64,000 nucleotides of DNA from assembly GCF_009762795.1 (NCBI RefSeq), contig NZ_CP046400.1, positions 1,713,501 to 1,777,500 of the forward strand. Reading direction: 5' to 3'. This DNA is from Pseudodesulfovibrio cashew (lineage in GTDB: Bacteria > Desulfobacterota > Desulfovibrionia > Desulfovibrionales > Desulfovibrionaceae). The stretch's first letter is position 1. Each line of letters opens with the position of its first letter. Shown here one piece after another: positions 25,111 through 33,763 of the stretch. The position numbers were made by a program, and so were the translations under genes. The notes beneath the pieces are model-generated. The model was not told the origin of the DNA. It saw only the letters and a program-made list of their open reading frames with translations, and searched no databases.

Positions 25111-25647
25111 GTGAGCTTTGTTCCCATCGAAAAAGATCCCGTGCCGCTACCCTGCATCACCCTGGTGGGCATGGCCGGAGCGGGCAAGTCCACCCTGGGC
25201 CGACTTCTGGCCGAGCGGCTGGAATGGGGGCAGTTGGACACCGACCAGTACATGGAGTCCTACTACGCCATGCCTCTCCAGAAGATCATGGACAACTTCG
25301 GCCTGGAGGAGTTCCTGCGCATAGAGGAGCGGCTGGTCAGCGAACTGGGGCTGACCCGGACCATCATTTCCACCGGCGGCAGCGTCATCTACGGCAAGTG
25401 CGCCATGGAGCGCCTCAAGTGCCTGGGCAAGATCGTCTTTCTGGACATTGACGAAGAGACTTTCACCGAGCGGGTGGGCAGCGGCGAGAACCGGGGACTG
25501 GCCATCGCCCCGGGCAAGAGCATGCGCGATCTTTACAATGAGCGCCAGCCGCTGTACCGTGCCGCCGCCGACATCGTCGTCCGCACGGACCGCCACACGC
25601 CCGAGGAATGTGTGGACCTGATTCTCGAACGCATCGACCTGCCATGA
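25111..25647 (+). CDS. Shikimate kinase-like P-loop kinase
   Basis: The 178-residue protein begins at GTG 25111, with GGAGG 9 nt upstream at the end of pyrR. It has Walker A GMAGAGKST at residues 20-28, DTDQYME at the substrate-binding position, the FRxxE-like FLRIEERLV, and STGGSVIY, the shikimate-binding GG motif. The lid region reads ENRGLAIAPGKSMRDLYNERQPLYRAAADI, where the RQPLY motif is canonical. Family identity is good; it may be the AroK/AroL enzyme, but pairing with pyrR and a YkgJ-like gene is unusual and the lid sequence diverges, so a related kinase is possible. It overlaps the next gene by 4 nt. Confidence 0.78.
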   Translation: MSFVPIEKDPVPLPCITLVGMAGAGKSTLGRLLAERLEWGQLDTDQYMESYYAMPLQKIMDNFGLEEFLRIEERLVSELGLTRTIISTGGSVIYGKCAMERLKCLGKIVFLDIDEETFTERVGSGENRGLAIAPGKSMRDLYNERQPLYRAAADIVVRTDRHTPEECVDLILERIDLP

Positions 25648-26258
25648 ACAAACTCACCCCCAAGGCCGCCTTCCGCAAGCTGGCCGCCATATACGACAAG
25701 ATGGTCGCCCAGTACGGCGAGGCCGCGGACGCCATCGGCCTGACCTGCGAAGGCTGCACCGACAACTGCTGTCTTTCCTTTTTCCAGCACCACACCTACG
25801 TGGAGTGGGCCTACATGTGGGAGGGGCTGAAACAGCTCCCCGCCGACCGCCTTGAAGAAATCAAGGCCAGGGCGCAGGACTACGTGGACCAGGCCCAGGC
25901 CGCCTTGGCCCGGGGCGAGCGTCCGCACATCATGTGCCCGCTGAATATCGACGAGAAGCAGGGCATCTGCGGCCTGTACAAGCATCGGCTCATGATCTGC
26001 CGCATGCACGGCGTGCCCAACCTTCTGGTGAAGCCCAACGGTCAGCAGGTCCAGTTCCCGGGCTGCTACCGCTGCCAGGAGCGGACCGAAGCCTATGAAC
26101 AGGACGGCAAGATGGCCCCGGTGGTCAACCGCACGTCCCTGTACAAGGATTTGGTCATGCTCGAAATGCAGTTCGTCGGAAAGAATCTTCGCCAACTCCC
26201 CAAAGTTGACCACACCATCGCCGAGATGATCGTCCTCGGCTCGCCTCGGCTGCGATAG
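25644..26258 (+). CDS. YkgJ-like cysteine-rich metal-binding protein
   Basis: The 204-residue protein starts at the ATGA overlap with the kinase gene. It has the cysteine pattern of the YkgJ/putative zinc- or iron-chelating family: CEGCTDNCC near residues 34-42, then CPLNIDEKQGICGLYKHRLMICRMHG in the middle, and CYRCQE later. No membrane segment. Such proteins are proposed to bind Zn or Fe-S clusters, without proven function. The C-terminal codons (SPRLR) lie in a palindrome with downstream repeats, so the extreme end of the protein may have been shaped by repeat insertion. Confidence 0.8.
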   Translation: MNKLTPKAAFRKLAAIYDKMVAQYGEAADAIGLTCEGCTDNCCLSFFQHHTYVEWAYMWEGLKQLPADRLEEIKARAQDYVDQAQAALARGERPHIMCPLNIDEKQGICGLYKHRLMICRMHGVPNLLVKPNGQQVQFPGCYRCQERTEAYEQDGKMAPVVNRTSLYKDLVMLEMQFVGKNLRQLPKVDHTIAEMIVLGSPRLR

Positions 26259-26530
26259 CGCGGCGTTCGCTGCGTTGCTGCGCGAAGTGCAGACCCTCGC
26301 GTAGGAAGACTACGCTTCGGTCCTGCTCTTCACTTGCGCCTTGCGCCCGTCCCGCTCTCGCAGCCGAGGCTCATGCTCGGGGGTATTGTATGAGGTCTCT
26401 CGCGTAGGAGGACTACGCGTCGGCCCTGCTCTTCGCTTGTGCCTTGCGCCTGCCCGGCTCTCGCAGCCGAGGCTCGGAGTGTTGTATGAGTTCCCTCGCG
26501 TAGGAGGACTACGCGTCGGGCCTTCCATTG
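26246..26530 (+). repeat. Tandem palindromic repeats after the YkgJ-like gene
   Basis: Three partial units share CCTCGCGTAGGAGGACTACGC with the centre GTAG..CTAC (near 26296, 26401 and 26495), each followed in part by CTTGCGCCTTGCGCC. Between them TCGCAGCCGAGGCTC occurs at about 26358 and 26463 and inverted (CCTCGGCTGCGA) at the gene's end (26246). The order GCTGCGTTGCTGCG ... CTTGCGCCTTG matches the repeats at 1235-1600 read in the opposite direction. 26531-26746 holds no gene that I can support. Confidence 0.8.
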
Positions 26531-26746
26531 CTTGTGCTCGGTTCATTCTCGGAGCCAAGGTTCATGAGGAGCTTTGCAGGAAGAGTTGGCGGGGACGTTT
26601 CCGAGTGGGGGGATTTACTTCGGGGGAAGCGTGGTCAGCTTATGCATTGGGGCTCTTGTCCTAGCACAGCATGGGCTTGTTGAAGATGGGTGAACTCGTA
26701 GGAAGAGTGGCGTTACCCGAATTGAAGGCTGGACCGCTCCTTGACC

Positions 26747-27016
26747 ATGGCCTACGGTCGAAACATGCGAAGAGCCGTTTGTTCCGTTTTGCTGTTGTGC
26801 GTTCTGGCCCTGGCGTGGGGCGTGGCGGGCGAGCCGTCCCTGCCTTTGACGTCGGAGGCGCTGGCGGCGTCCGTATACCACGGCAACAAGCGCTCGCACG
26901 TCTTTCACCAGCCGGGGTGCCGGTATTTCGACTGCAAGAACTGCGTCGTGGTCTTCACCTCCCGACAGGAGGCCATCGGCGCGGGATTTCGGCCCTGCAA
27001 GATTTGCAGGCCGTAG
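26747..27016 (+). CDS. Small secreted Ada-type metal-binding domain protein
   Basis: The protein has a signal peptide (hydrophobic run VCSVLLLCVLALAW) and a small C-terminal domain of about 45 residues: YHGNKRSHVFHQPGCRYF, DCKNC, FTSRQEAIGAGFRPCKICRP. The GCRYF and RPCKICRP cysteines match the four-cysteine zinc site of Ada-like metal-binding domains that are also found attached to secreted nucleases. The start is uncertain between ATG 26747 and ATG 26765. The role outside the cytoplasm is unknown. A convergent gene follows after 8 nt. Confidence 0.7.
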   Translation: MAYGRNMRRAVCSVLLLCVLALAWGVAGEPSLPLTSEALAASVYHGNKRSHVFHQPGCRYFDCKNCVVVFTSRQEAIGAGFRPCKICRP

Positions 27017-27024
27017 GGCGGCGC

Positions 27025-27378
27025 CTAAACCTCCAGAGCGAACCCGGCCTTGGCAAAGGAGAACTGCCCGGCCTGGAGAATGGCGATCTCGTTCTCCTTG
27101 GCCGATATCTGGCGGTATTTTTCGTCGTCGGGCAGGGCGGAGTTCCAGACCTGGACTATCTCTGCGCGCACCACGTTGATGCGCCGCTCCATGCTCTTGA
27201 GCGTGTAGCCGCCGTCGTTCACCGGCTTTATGGCCGATTTCTCGAAGGCCGTCATGGCCTCGGTGGAAATTTCGGCCAGGTCGCCGTCCCACTGCTTGGC
27301 CTCGCCTTGCACCACTTCCCTGAGGTGCGCCTCGAAGTCGATCCCGCCTAACAGGGACCAATCCATTTCAACCTGCAT
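27025..27378 (-). CDS. Hypothetical protein
   Basis: A 117-residue soluble, acidic protein starting MQVEMDWSLLGG, with GAGGGTAGG a few nucleotides upstream. It is mostly helical (EAHLREVVQGEAKQW and ERRINVVRAEIVQVWN). I recognise no family. It is convergent with the secreted Ada-type gene and not obviously in an operon. Confidence 0.65.
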   Translation of the reverse strand: MQVEMDWSLLGGIDFEAHLREVVQGEAKQWDGDLAEISTEAMTAFEKSAIKPVNDGGYTLKSMERRINVVRAEIVQVWNSALPDDEKYRQISAKENEIAILQAGQFSFAKAGFALEV

Positions 27379-27483
27379 AACCTACCCTCCATGGTGGTTG
27401 CGTGCTCTTCTTATCGGCAGGCAGGGCCGCTTTCTGAAGGGGGCATGTCGGTGCGGGAGGGCTTCCCTCCTGCTGAAAAAGCA

Positions 27484-27509
27484 AAGGCTCCCGCCGGAAC
27501 GGGAGCCTT
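27484..27509 (-). terminator. Intrinsic terminator of the octahaem cytochrome operon
   Basis: On the minus strand AAGGCTCCCG pairs with CGGGAGCCTT around TTCCGG and TTGCTTTTT follows, 23 nt after the stop codon at 27533. Confidence 0.8.
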
Positions 27510-27532
27510 GTTTCGTCAGCCGGTGGGCCGGG

Positions 27533-28906
27533 TTATTGCAGATTCAAAGCGGCGGGTGGCGTGGTGTCGCCGCCGGAGCCCGGGTAGGGCTGCCAGAGCG
27601 GGAACTTCTCGCCGGACTTCAGGTGTTCCTCGACCATCTCGCGGAAGTGGTTGAAGCGGTGCTTGCACTCGTAGAAGCCGTGCCACCATGCATAGTCCGG
27701 GGCCATCATGGCCGCGCCCATGCGCGCCCTGCGTCCCTCGTGGTGCCAGAGCTCGTAAAACTCCACTTCGGGCCGTTCGTCGAAGAAGCCCTCCTTGGTG
27801 ATCAGCCCCTTGGCGTACAGCTCGTCGAGCATGGCCTTGGCGGGCTTGAAGTAGATGTCGTTGTAGTTGGCCACCACCTTGTCGAGCTTGACGTAGTGGT
27901 TGTCCACCCACGTGTTGGTGTGGCACTGGGTGCAGACCGCCTTCATCTTGTCGCGCTCCACCTTCCAGTCGTTCTGGGCGGGCAGCGGCTTGAAGTCCTG
28001 CGGCCTGACGGTCAGCGGGGCCTGGAGCTCCCAGGAGAGCCGCTCGGTCACGTCGTGGGTGGTCATCACCGGGCCGGTGCCGGACATGTGGCAACTGGCG
28101 CAGGTCGGGCCACGGTAATCCACGCCCGCGGTCCAGGTGCCGGGGGCGGCGTCCCAGTTGTAGGATTCGCCGAAGGAGTCATAGATGGCGCCGTGCTTGG
28201 ATTCGGTGAAGATCTCGATTTGCGGATGGTCGGGGCCCAGGTGGCACTGGCCGCAGGCTTGCGGGCGGCGCGCCTCGGCCACTGAGAACCGGTGCCGGGT
28301 GTGGCAGGAGGTGCATGAGCCGAACGAACCGTCCATGTTGATGCGGCCCACGCCCACGTTGGGCCAGGTCGCCGCGTCGAGGTTGCCCTTGTCGTCGAGC
28401 TTGAGGGCTGTGCCGTGGCAGGTCAGGCAGCCGGACTGGCGCTCGGCGGCGTTGTTCATGCCCTTGCGCATCCAGGGGTCTATCTTCCAGACGATGGAAT
28501 TGGTGTTGGCGTGCTTGGACCGGGCGTACTGCTTCACCTCGTCCGGGTGGCAGCGGGAGCAGTCCTTGGGCGTCACCGCCGTGGCGATGGGCACCTTGTA
28601 CTCGGGACGTCCCCACTGGGTGTCGGAGCGTTCATACTGCTTGAAGTGCTCCTTGATTACGTCTTTGTCCGCGGGGTCTGCCTGGTGGCAGTCCAGGCAG
28701 GTTATGTTGGCCGAGGCATGGCGGCTCATGGTCCAGTCCGCGAAGAGTCCCGGATTTTCCGCCTTGTGACAGTTGATGCACGCCTTGGCCTGCTCGCTCA
28801 TCCCCCGCTCGATCCTAAATTCCTTCATTTTCGGCATGTTCTGGGCCATCGCCGGCACGGCCAGCAGGATGACTCCGCAACAGAACAGAAACAGCACTCT
28901 CTTCAT
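27533..28906 (-). CDS. haoA: Octahaem cytochrome c of the hydroxylamine oxidoreductase family
   Basis: The 457-residue protein has a signal peptide and eight CxxCH haem-binding sites (CINCH, CLDCH, CSRCH, CLTCH, CTSCH, CGQCH, CASCH, CTQCH). The blocks HTRHRFSVAEARRPQACGQCHLGPDHPQIE, ESKHGAIYDSFG and MMAPDYAWWHGFYE are typical of the HAO family. Members without the tyrosine cross-link, coupled to a NapC-type quinol dehydrogenase, are regarded as nitrite or hydroxylamine reductases producing ammonium; that is the likely role here, in the periplasm. The NapC-like gene upstream (28952-29518) ends 45 nt before and is surely co-transcribed. The true substrate could also be another N-oxide or sulfur compound. 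Confidence 0.88.
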   Translation of the reverse strand: MKRVLFLFCCGVILLAVPAMAQNMPKMKEFRIERGMSEQAKACINCHKAENPGLFADWTMSRHASANITCLDCHQADPADKDVIKEHFKQYERSDTQWGRPEYKVPIATAVTPKDCSRCHPDEVKQYARSKHANTNSIVWKIDPWMRKGMNNAAERQSGCLTCHGTALKLDDKGNLDAATWPNVGVGRINMDGSFGSCTSCHTRHRFSVAEARRPQACGQCHLGPDHPQIEIFTESKHGAIYDSFGESYNWDAAPGTWTAGVDYRGPTCASCHMSGTGPVMTTHDVTERLSWELQAPLTVRPQDFKPLPAQNDWKVERDKMKAVCTQCHTNTWVDNHYVKLDKVVANYNDIYFKPAKAMLDELYAKGLITKEGFFDERPEVEFYELWHHEGRRARMGAAMMAPDYAWWHGFYECKHRFNHFREMVEEHLKSGEKFPLWQPYPGSGGDTTPPAALNLQ

Positions 28907-28951
28907 AATCTAGCCTCCAATGCGTTCATGACTCGTTTTCTGCGCCCGTAT

Positions 28952-29518
28952 TCATGAATCCATACCCTTGTAGTCGTAGTGACCACGGTCCGTGTGGACG
29001 AGGTTGGAATGGCAATCGAGACACCGTTTCTCGTAGCCCGGCATGGGGTACAGGACCTGACGGTGGGCCAGCATGGCCCCGCGCTTGTGCGGCATGTACT
29101 CGATGTTCCGGTGGCACTTGAGACATTGGGCGTTCTTGATCGATTCCGTGGCCCTGGTCCGCATGGCCTTGCGGTCGTACTCCTCTCCCATGAAGTGGGC
29201 GAGGACGTCCTTGGCTCCGTGCAGCGTCTTCGTATAGAAGAAGTTCACGGTGTCGTGGGGGGCCGGGAGGTGGCAGTCCATGCAGTCGGCGACGAACCCC
29301 TGCGGGTTGTTGACGTGCGTGGACGTTCGCCAGGCCTGGTAGGCGGGCTGGATCTCATGGCAGGAGGCACAGAATTCCGGCGTGGAAGTCCTCACCATGG
29401 TGTAGTAGGCCATGCTGAAAATCGGAAATCCGAGCACAATGCCCACGCATATCCATATGGTGGGCTTGAACCATTTCCTCATGCCTCCCCCTGCTCGTTC
29501 GGGTTGGGTTGACGACAT
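28952..29518 (-). CDS. NapC/NrfH-type tetrahaem quinol dehydrogenase
   Basis: The 188-residue protein has an N-terminal membrane anchor (WICVGIVLGFPIFSMAYYTM) and four CxxCH motifs (CASCH, CMDCH, CLKCH, CLDCH) in the order typical of the NapC/NrfH family. It would take electrons from menaquinol and feed the periplasmic octahaem protein encoded by the next gene. Two starts are possible: 29518, with a poor ribosome-binding site, and ATG 29482 (MRKWFK), just after GGGGGAGG. The order of the genes, quinol dehydrogenase then HAO, matches reductive HAO modules. Confidence 0.88.
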   Translation of the reverse strand: MSSTQPERAGGGMRKWFKPTIWICVGIVLGFPIFSMAYYTMVRTSTPEFCASCHEIQPAYQAWRTSTHVNNPQGFVADCMDCHLPAPHDTVNFFYTKTLHGAKDVLAHFMGEEYDRKAMRTRATESIKNAQCLKCHRNIEYMPHKRGAMLAHRQVLYPMPGYEKRCLDCHSNLVHTDRGHYDYKGMDS

Positions 29519-29700
29519 TACCCGGTGACGCGCCCCATCCTGGCCCGGCTCATCGCGTCATTTTGCCCCCGTGACGAAAAGAACCGGCATTTTTGAGAAT
29601 TACCGGAGCAATAGCACACGATTTGCTTTTCTGGCAATCCGGTTTGGCAAAAAATAACGGCTGATCCGCCGAAATGGAGATTGGCGGGGGGGACGGCCGG

Positions 29701-30696
29701 CTAGCGGCCCAAGGCGGCCCGAAGGTATGCCCGGCCCAGCTCGCTGTCGCCGTAGGCCTCGGCCCAGTGCAGGTAAACAAGTTTGAGGTATTTGGCGTGG
29801 ATGTGGTCCGCGTTTTCCAGCCGTTTGGTCACGGCTTCCGGGGGAAGGGTGCGCAGGGCCTCGTCCAGAGTGGCCGCCCGGTGTGCGGCCAGGTGGCTCT
29901 TTCGCACGGCAGTCAGCCCGGCCCGGCTCATGGCCTCCCGCCGCTCCGGATCGGCGAGCAGGGCGCAGACCGTGTCGATGAGCGCGTCCATGTCGTCCAT
30001 GGGATAGGTGGCCAGGTGCACGCCGTCCTCGAAGAGCCGTGACTGGCCGTGCCCTACCTCGGGAGTGACCAGGCACGCGCCGCAGGCCAGGGCCTCGAAC
30101 ACGCGGAAGTTGAGGTCGCCGCGTTCGGCGTAGTTGAGGACCACCCGCGCCCTGGGGAAAAGCTCCCCGAACCGGCCCGAGCGGACCTCGAGGTTGGGGA
30201 AGCGGGCCTTGAGCTCCTTCAGGAACACATGGCGTTCGGGCGTGGTCTCCGGGTCCACTGTCCCGGCAAAGAGCAGGTCCCACTCCTTTTGCACTGGCGA
30301 GTCCGGCGGGGTCAGGTCGTCCCGGGCATAGGCCGGAAGCCAGATGACCTGACTGTGGGGCAACCGCTGCCGGAAGCGGGGCAGATGGTCGCGCAGGCTC
30401 ACGGCGGCCAGGTCGAACCCCTGGGCGTACATGGGGTACCAGGAGTGGATGTGGGAGTCGATGGCGTAAAAGACCGAGGGGCAGGGGAAGCGCTCCACTC
30501 CGGCCAGGGGCGGTGGGAAGCTGCGGTCCGCGTAGACCACGGCGTCCGGTTCCCGGCCCGTTTTGGAGACCAGGTCTTCCCAGGTCAGCAGGGCGGGTTC
30601 GTTCAGTTGGATCTGAACCACATTATGGCCCAAGGCCCTGACGTGCTCGCGAAAATAGATGCCGCCAATCCAGGCGATGGTCTTAGAAGAGCTCAA
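29701..30696 (-). CDS. CgeB-like glycosyltransferase family protein
   Basis: A 331-residue soluble protein of the GT-B, CgeB/DUF3880 kind. The N-terminal half has [13 protein letters not shown] and the C-terminal half the conserved [48 protein letters not shown], where RVFEALACG is the nucleotide-sugar-binding motif of this group. It likely glycosylates a surface or flagellar component. It starts at TTG 30696 inside the previous gene's end (14-bp overlap), so it is translated together with the WcbI-like protein. Confidence 0.75.
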   Translation of the reverse strand: MSSSKTIAWIGGIYFREHVRALGHNVVQIQLNEPALLTWEDLVSKTGREPDAVVYADRSFPPPLAGVERFPCPSVFYAIDSHIHSWYPMYAQGFDLAAVSLRDHLPRFRQRLPHSQVIWLPAYARDDLTPPDSPVQKEWDLLFAGTVDPETTPERHVFLKELKARFPNLEVRSGRFGELFPRARVVLNYAERGDLNFRVFEALACGACLVTPEVGHGQSRLFEDGVHLATYPMDDMDALIDTVCALLADPERREAMSRAGLTAVRKSHLAAHRAATLDEALRTLPPEAVTKRLENADHIHAKYLKLVYLHWAEAYGDSELGRAYLRAALGR

Positions 30697-31519
30697 TGTA
30701 CGCCCCCTGGAGATAGCCGACGAAATCCGGGATGCCCGCCTGGGCGCACATGACGTAGTTGGCCACGTACCGGGCGTGGGTCATCCGCCTGCCGTAGATC
30801 TGGTATTCCGTCTCTGCCGTGGCGAAGTCCCAGCCGAAGTAATCTCCGATGCGCGGATGGATGGGCTGCTCGAAGTCGGCGAAGGGGTCGTCCACCGCGT
30901 CGAACGCGGCCTGACCGGGGTGGTCGAAGCCGAGGTGCTCCAGGACGCCCGAGGCCACGTGGTCCATGAGCAGCCTGCCGGGATGGTTGACCGTGTTGAA
31001 GAGCCGCTGGTCCCGGTATTCGGCCAGGAGCAGCTCCAGATACTTGATCGGCGTGTGGCTCTCCCGTTCCCGCTCCTGCTCTATGGACTTGCTGACCAGG
31101 TCGAGCAGGTCGAACCTGCGGGGGATGTCCGAGCGCAGGTAGAGCATGACCGTCTCCCTCGGCGGGAGGTTCATGGCCAGGAATTCGTCCAGGTGGGAGC
31201 AGCGGTAGTCGAACCCGGCGGCCCCGCTCCACAGCGGCCAGTAGCCCTTGAAGAACATGTTGGGCACGCAGAGGCTGCGGGCTGAGTCCGGCAGCTTGGA
31301 GAGCAGGGTCTTCGAGGCGAGGTCGCCCCAGGACGGTGTGAGGAACTGGTAGAGAAACAGGTCGCACCGGGCGAGCAGCTCGTCCGGCACTGGCTCACGC
31401 ACGTAATTGGTGTACAGCACGCACTCGTATTGTTCGTCGAACTGCGGACAGGCCCTGAGCCGATCCAGAAGCGGCGGTCCCTGGCAGTTGGCGTGCACGA
31501 TGCAGAGCTGTTTGTCCAT
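30683..31519 (-). CDS. WcbI-like polysaccharide biosynthesis protein
   Basis: The 278-residue protein opens with [16 protein letters not shown], the signature of the WcbI family of acetyltransferase-like enzymes involved in capsule biosynthesis, and contains [19 protein letters not shown] near the end. No signal or membrane segment. It is followed, overlapping by 14 nt, by a CgeB-like glycosyltransferase, which suggests a small surface-glycan locus. Substrate unknown. Confidence 0.75.
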   Translation of the reverse strand: MDKQLCIVHANCQGPPLLDRLRACPQFDEQYECVLYTNYVREPVPDELLARCDLFLYQFLTPSWGDLASKTLLSKLPDSARSLCVPNMFFKGYWPLWSGAAGFDYRCSHLDEFLAMNLPPRETVMLYLRSDIPRRFDLLDLVSKSIEQERERESHTPIKYLELLLAEYRDQRLFNTVNHPGRLLMDHVASGVLEHLGFDHPGQAAFDAVDDPFADFEQPIHPRIGDYFGWDFATAETEYQIYGRRMTHARYVANYVMCAQAGIPDFVGYLQGAYIELF

Positions 31520-31675
31520 GCTGTCCCGGAAGCGGTTGAAATTTCCTTACAAGGCGCAGCGGAAGAACTATCACGGATGGCGTCAGGCTTCAACAGGCCC
31601 CACAGGTGTTTACACGGCGAGGGCCAGGGTGTATCCCTCCGTGACCGATCTCAATTCGTACGCAAAGAGGTACAA

Positions 31676-32743
31676 ATGCAAGCACGATTCGACGCCGCCG
31701 TTGCGGCCATATGTCCCGTGGACCGGGAACTCGCCGCCAAAGGGCAAGCCCATATCGACAGCCTGACCAAGCCCTTGGGAAGCCTCGGCAAACTGGAGGA
31801 ACTCGCCTTGCAGCTCTTCCTCATTCAGGAGGGCAACGCGCCTCAGGCCGACCCCATGCGCATCTACACCGTGGCTGGCGACCACGGGGTCAACGAGGAG
31901 GGCGTCTCCGTGTACCCGCAGGAGGTCACCCGCCAGATGATCCTCAATTTCCTTAACGGCGGGGCGGGCATCAACGTTCTGGCCGGGACAGCCGGGGCGC
32001 AGTTCTACGTGGTTGACGCCGGAGCCTGCGGCGGTACCTTCGATGAACACCCGCTGCTCATCCAGGCCAAGGTCGCGCCCGGCACGGCCAACCTGGCCAA
32101 GGGCCCGGCCATGACCCGCGAACAGTGCCTCCAGGCCCTGCTGCTCGGCATCGACCTGGCCGACCGCGCCCATGCGGACGGCGTCAAAATTCTCGGCACG
32201 GGCGATATGGGCATCTCCAACACCACGCCCTCCACCGCCCTGTATTGCGCCTACCTCGGGTTGGAGCCCGAACCCATCACCGGCCCCGGCACCGGCCTTG
32301 ACAAGAACGGCGTGGCCAACAAGGCAGAAGTCATCCGTAAAGGCCTTGCCGCCAACAAGGACGCCGTCGAATCCGGCGATCCCCTTGCCATCCTGGCCGC
32401 TCTCGGCGGCTTCGAGATCGCGGCCCTGGCCGGGTTGATCCTGGGCGGCGCCAGGAACCGCCAGCTCGTGAGCGTGGACGGCTTCATCTCCACCGCCGCC
32501 TATGCCGCCGCTTACGCCCTCTGCCCCACGGTCAAGGACTACTGCGTCATCAGCCATGCTTCCGCCGAGCCGGGCCACAAGGCCGCCGTGGCCAAGCTGG
32601 GCATGACCCCGCTCCTGGACCTGGGCTTCCGTCTGGGCGAAGGCACCGGCGCCGCCTGCGCCATGTACCTCGTGCGCAGCGCCGCCGACATGTACAACAA
32701 GATGGCCTCCTTCGCCGACGCCGGCGTGGACGAGGCCGAGTAA
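31676..32743 (+). CDS. cobT: Nicotinate-nucleotide-dimethylbenzimidazole phosphoribosyltransferase
   Basis: The 355-residue enzyme makes alpha-ribazole phosphate for the lower ligand of cobalamin. The start at 31676 has AGAGGT 5 nt upstream. Motifs are DSLTKPLGSLGKLE near residue 25, TVAGDHGVNEEGVS near 65, GTGDMGISNTTPS around 180, and the catalytic glutamate region with GGFEIAALAGLIL near 250. Length is usual for CobT. The upstream region shows no cobalamin riboswitch that I can see. Palindromic element copy 4 begins 6 nt after the stop codon. Species lower base may be different from dimethylbenzimidazole. Confidence 0.94.
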   Translation: MQARFDAAVAAICPVDRELAAKGQAHIDSLTKPLGSLGKLEELALQLFLIQEGNAPQADPMRIYTVAGDHGVNEEGVSVYPQEVTRQMILNFLNGGAGINVLAGTAGAQFYVVDAGACGGTFDEHPLLIQAKVAPGTANLAKGPAMTREQCLQALLLGIDLADRAHADGVKILGTGDMGISNTTPSTALYCAYLGLEPEPITGPGTGLDKNGVANKAEVIRKGLAANKDAVESGDPLAILAALGGFEIAALAGLILGGARNRQLVSVDGFISTAAYAAAYALCPTVKDYCVISHASAEPGHKAAVAKLGMTPLLDLGFRLGEGTGAACAMYLVRSAADMYNKMASFADAGVDEAE

Positions 32744-32749
32744 GAAGAC

Positions 32750-32868
32750 GCCTCCGGCGGCCGGGGGAAGGGGAGGAAAAACCCTTTTGAGAAGGGTTCT
32801 TTCCTCCCCTTCCCCCGGACCCCCATCCCCTCCTTTTCCCAAACTTTTTGAGTTCGCTACGCTCAGAG
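32750..32868 (-). repeat. Palindromic intergenic element, copy 4 of 6
   Basis: Starts with GCCTCCGGCGGCC 6 nt after the cobT stop, then the palindrome with centre AACCCTTTTGAGAAGGGTT, GGACCCCCATCCCC, AAACTTTTT, and a tail GTTCGCTACGCTCAGAG. Its edge faces cobT. The copy is inverted relative to copy 5 and tail-to-tail with it across about 300 bp. Confidence 0.85.
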
Positions 32869-33169
32869 CCGTGCGAAAGCCGAAGCCGTGCCGCTTTTGC
32901 GGAGACGGGGCCTATGCAAGACGCCGCTGTGCCGGATGGTGTCCTGTCACCGGGAGAAGTGGGTGAAAAACTTGTCTTCGAATCGGATATGGGCCGATGC
33001 TTTGCCCGGCGCAACCGCGAGGGTTCTGTTCGGATGTTATCGATAGGTTGCCGATGCCGATTGGCTCTATACTAGCGAGGTAAGGGGAGAGGTAGAGGGC
33101 GGAATGAGCAGCTATCACTTATTGTTAAAATGAGTTGGCATTCCTGCGCGGACTTTTCGCCTACTCTCG
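32869..33169. other. Unexplained interval between two inverted elements
   Basis: This ~300-bp stretch is enclosed by copies 4 and 5 of the palindromic element in opposite orientation. A plus-strand reading frame crosses much of it but without a ribosome-binding site or recognisable motif, so it is not called as a gene. Promoter-like TTGCCG and TACTAG occur near 33047-33075 but are weak. Confidence 0.4.
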
Positions 33170-33299
33170 CCCACGAGCGAAGCGAGCGACAAAGAGTTTA
33201 GGAGGGGAGAAGGGGATAGGGGGTCCGGGGGAAAGGGGAAGAGGGGAACCCTTTGCAAAGGGCTTCCCCTCTTCCCCTTTCCCCCGGCCGCCGGAGGCG
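33170..33299 (+). repeat. Palindromic intergenic element, copy 5 of 6
   Basis: Tail CGAGCGAAGCGAGCG then AAAGAGTTTAGG, spacer GGGGATAGGGGGTCC, palindrome with centre GAACCCTTTGCAAAGGGC and edge GGCCGCCGGAGGC. The edge faces the 3' end of the minus-strand gene at 33370, just before its terminator. Confidence 0.85.
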
Positions 33300-33302
33300 C
33301 CC

Positions 33303-33340
33303 CAAAAAAATAGGCCGGTCGCTGTTGCGACCGGCCTATT
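33303..33340 (-). terminator. Intrinsic terminator of the small gene at 33370
   Basis: On the minus strand AATAGGCCGGTCGC pairs with GCGACCGGCCTATT and a run of seven T follows. Confidence 0.85.
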
Positions 33341-33369
33341 GTCCGTATGTGCCGTGGTTCCCGGCGTGT

Positions 33370-33564
33370 TTAGGCTTCACCGATGTTCCCCACTGTCTGG
33401 ATGATACTGCCCTTGGCGTTGTAGGTCCCGGTGGCTTCCACCTTGACCAGTTCGCGGGCCAGTTCCGGGTTTTCCATTACCTCACGTTGCAGCCGAACCT
33501 TGCGGATGGACTTGATCTGTTCCGCCTGGTTGAACGACGTTGCTTCGAATCCACCGATTTCCAT
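33370..33564 (-). CDS. Small protein of unknown function (64 aa)
   Basis: The start at 33564 follows GGAGGT by about 7 nt, a strong signal. The protein begins MEIGGFEATSFNQAEQ, is helical in the middle (REVMENPELARELVKVEA) and polar; no signal or membrane segment. I recognise no family. It is a monocistronic gene with its own terminator downstream, and its upstream region is AT-rich, which supports real expression. Confidence 0.65.
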   Translation of the reverse strand: MEIGGFEATSFNQAEQIKSIRKVRLQREVMENPELARELVKVEATGTYNAKGSIIQTVGNIGEA

Positions 33565-33715
33565 GATACGTACCTCCTTCCATGGAGTGTTGAATGAATG
33601 ACGTGCCATTCTTATCGGCTGATATAAAGAAACCTTAAGGTGTCGCCGCAAATCGCGCGGAGCGCGCTCGCCGGTGAGTTTGATTTTCCGTATGATTTTC
33701 ATTGGATATAAAATA

Positions 33716-33742
33716 TTCCGCGTCCGGAGGCCGGACGCGGAA
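33716..33742 (-). terminator. Intrinsic terminator of the fmdB-like/hemC operon
   Basis: On the minus strand TTCCGCGTCCGG pairs with CCGGACGCGGAA and an AT-rich ATATTTTATA follows, 21 nt after the hemC stop. Confidence 0.8.
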
Positions 33743-33763
33743 ATAAAGTCGTTGCGGGTGTGA

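Noticed and set aside
31520-31675. Cobalamin riboswitch upstream of cobT
   Set aside because: No B12-box-like conserved segment is visible; the leader is short and shows only weak pairing.
32848-33075. Plus-strand ORF between elements 4 and 5
   Set aside because: It begins inside the element tail, lacks a ribosome-binding site and shows no motif.
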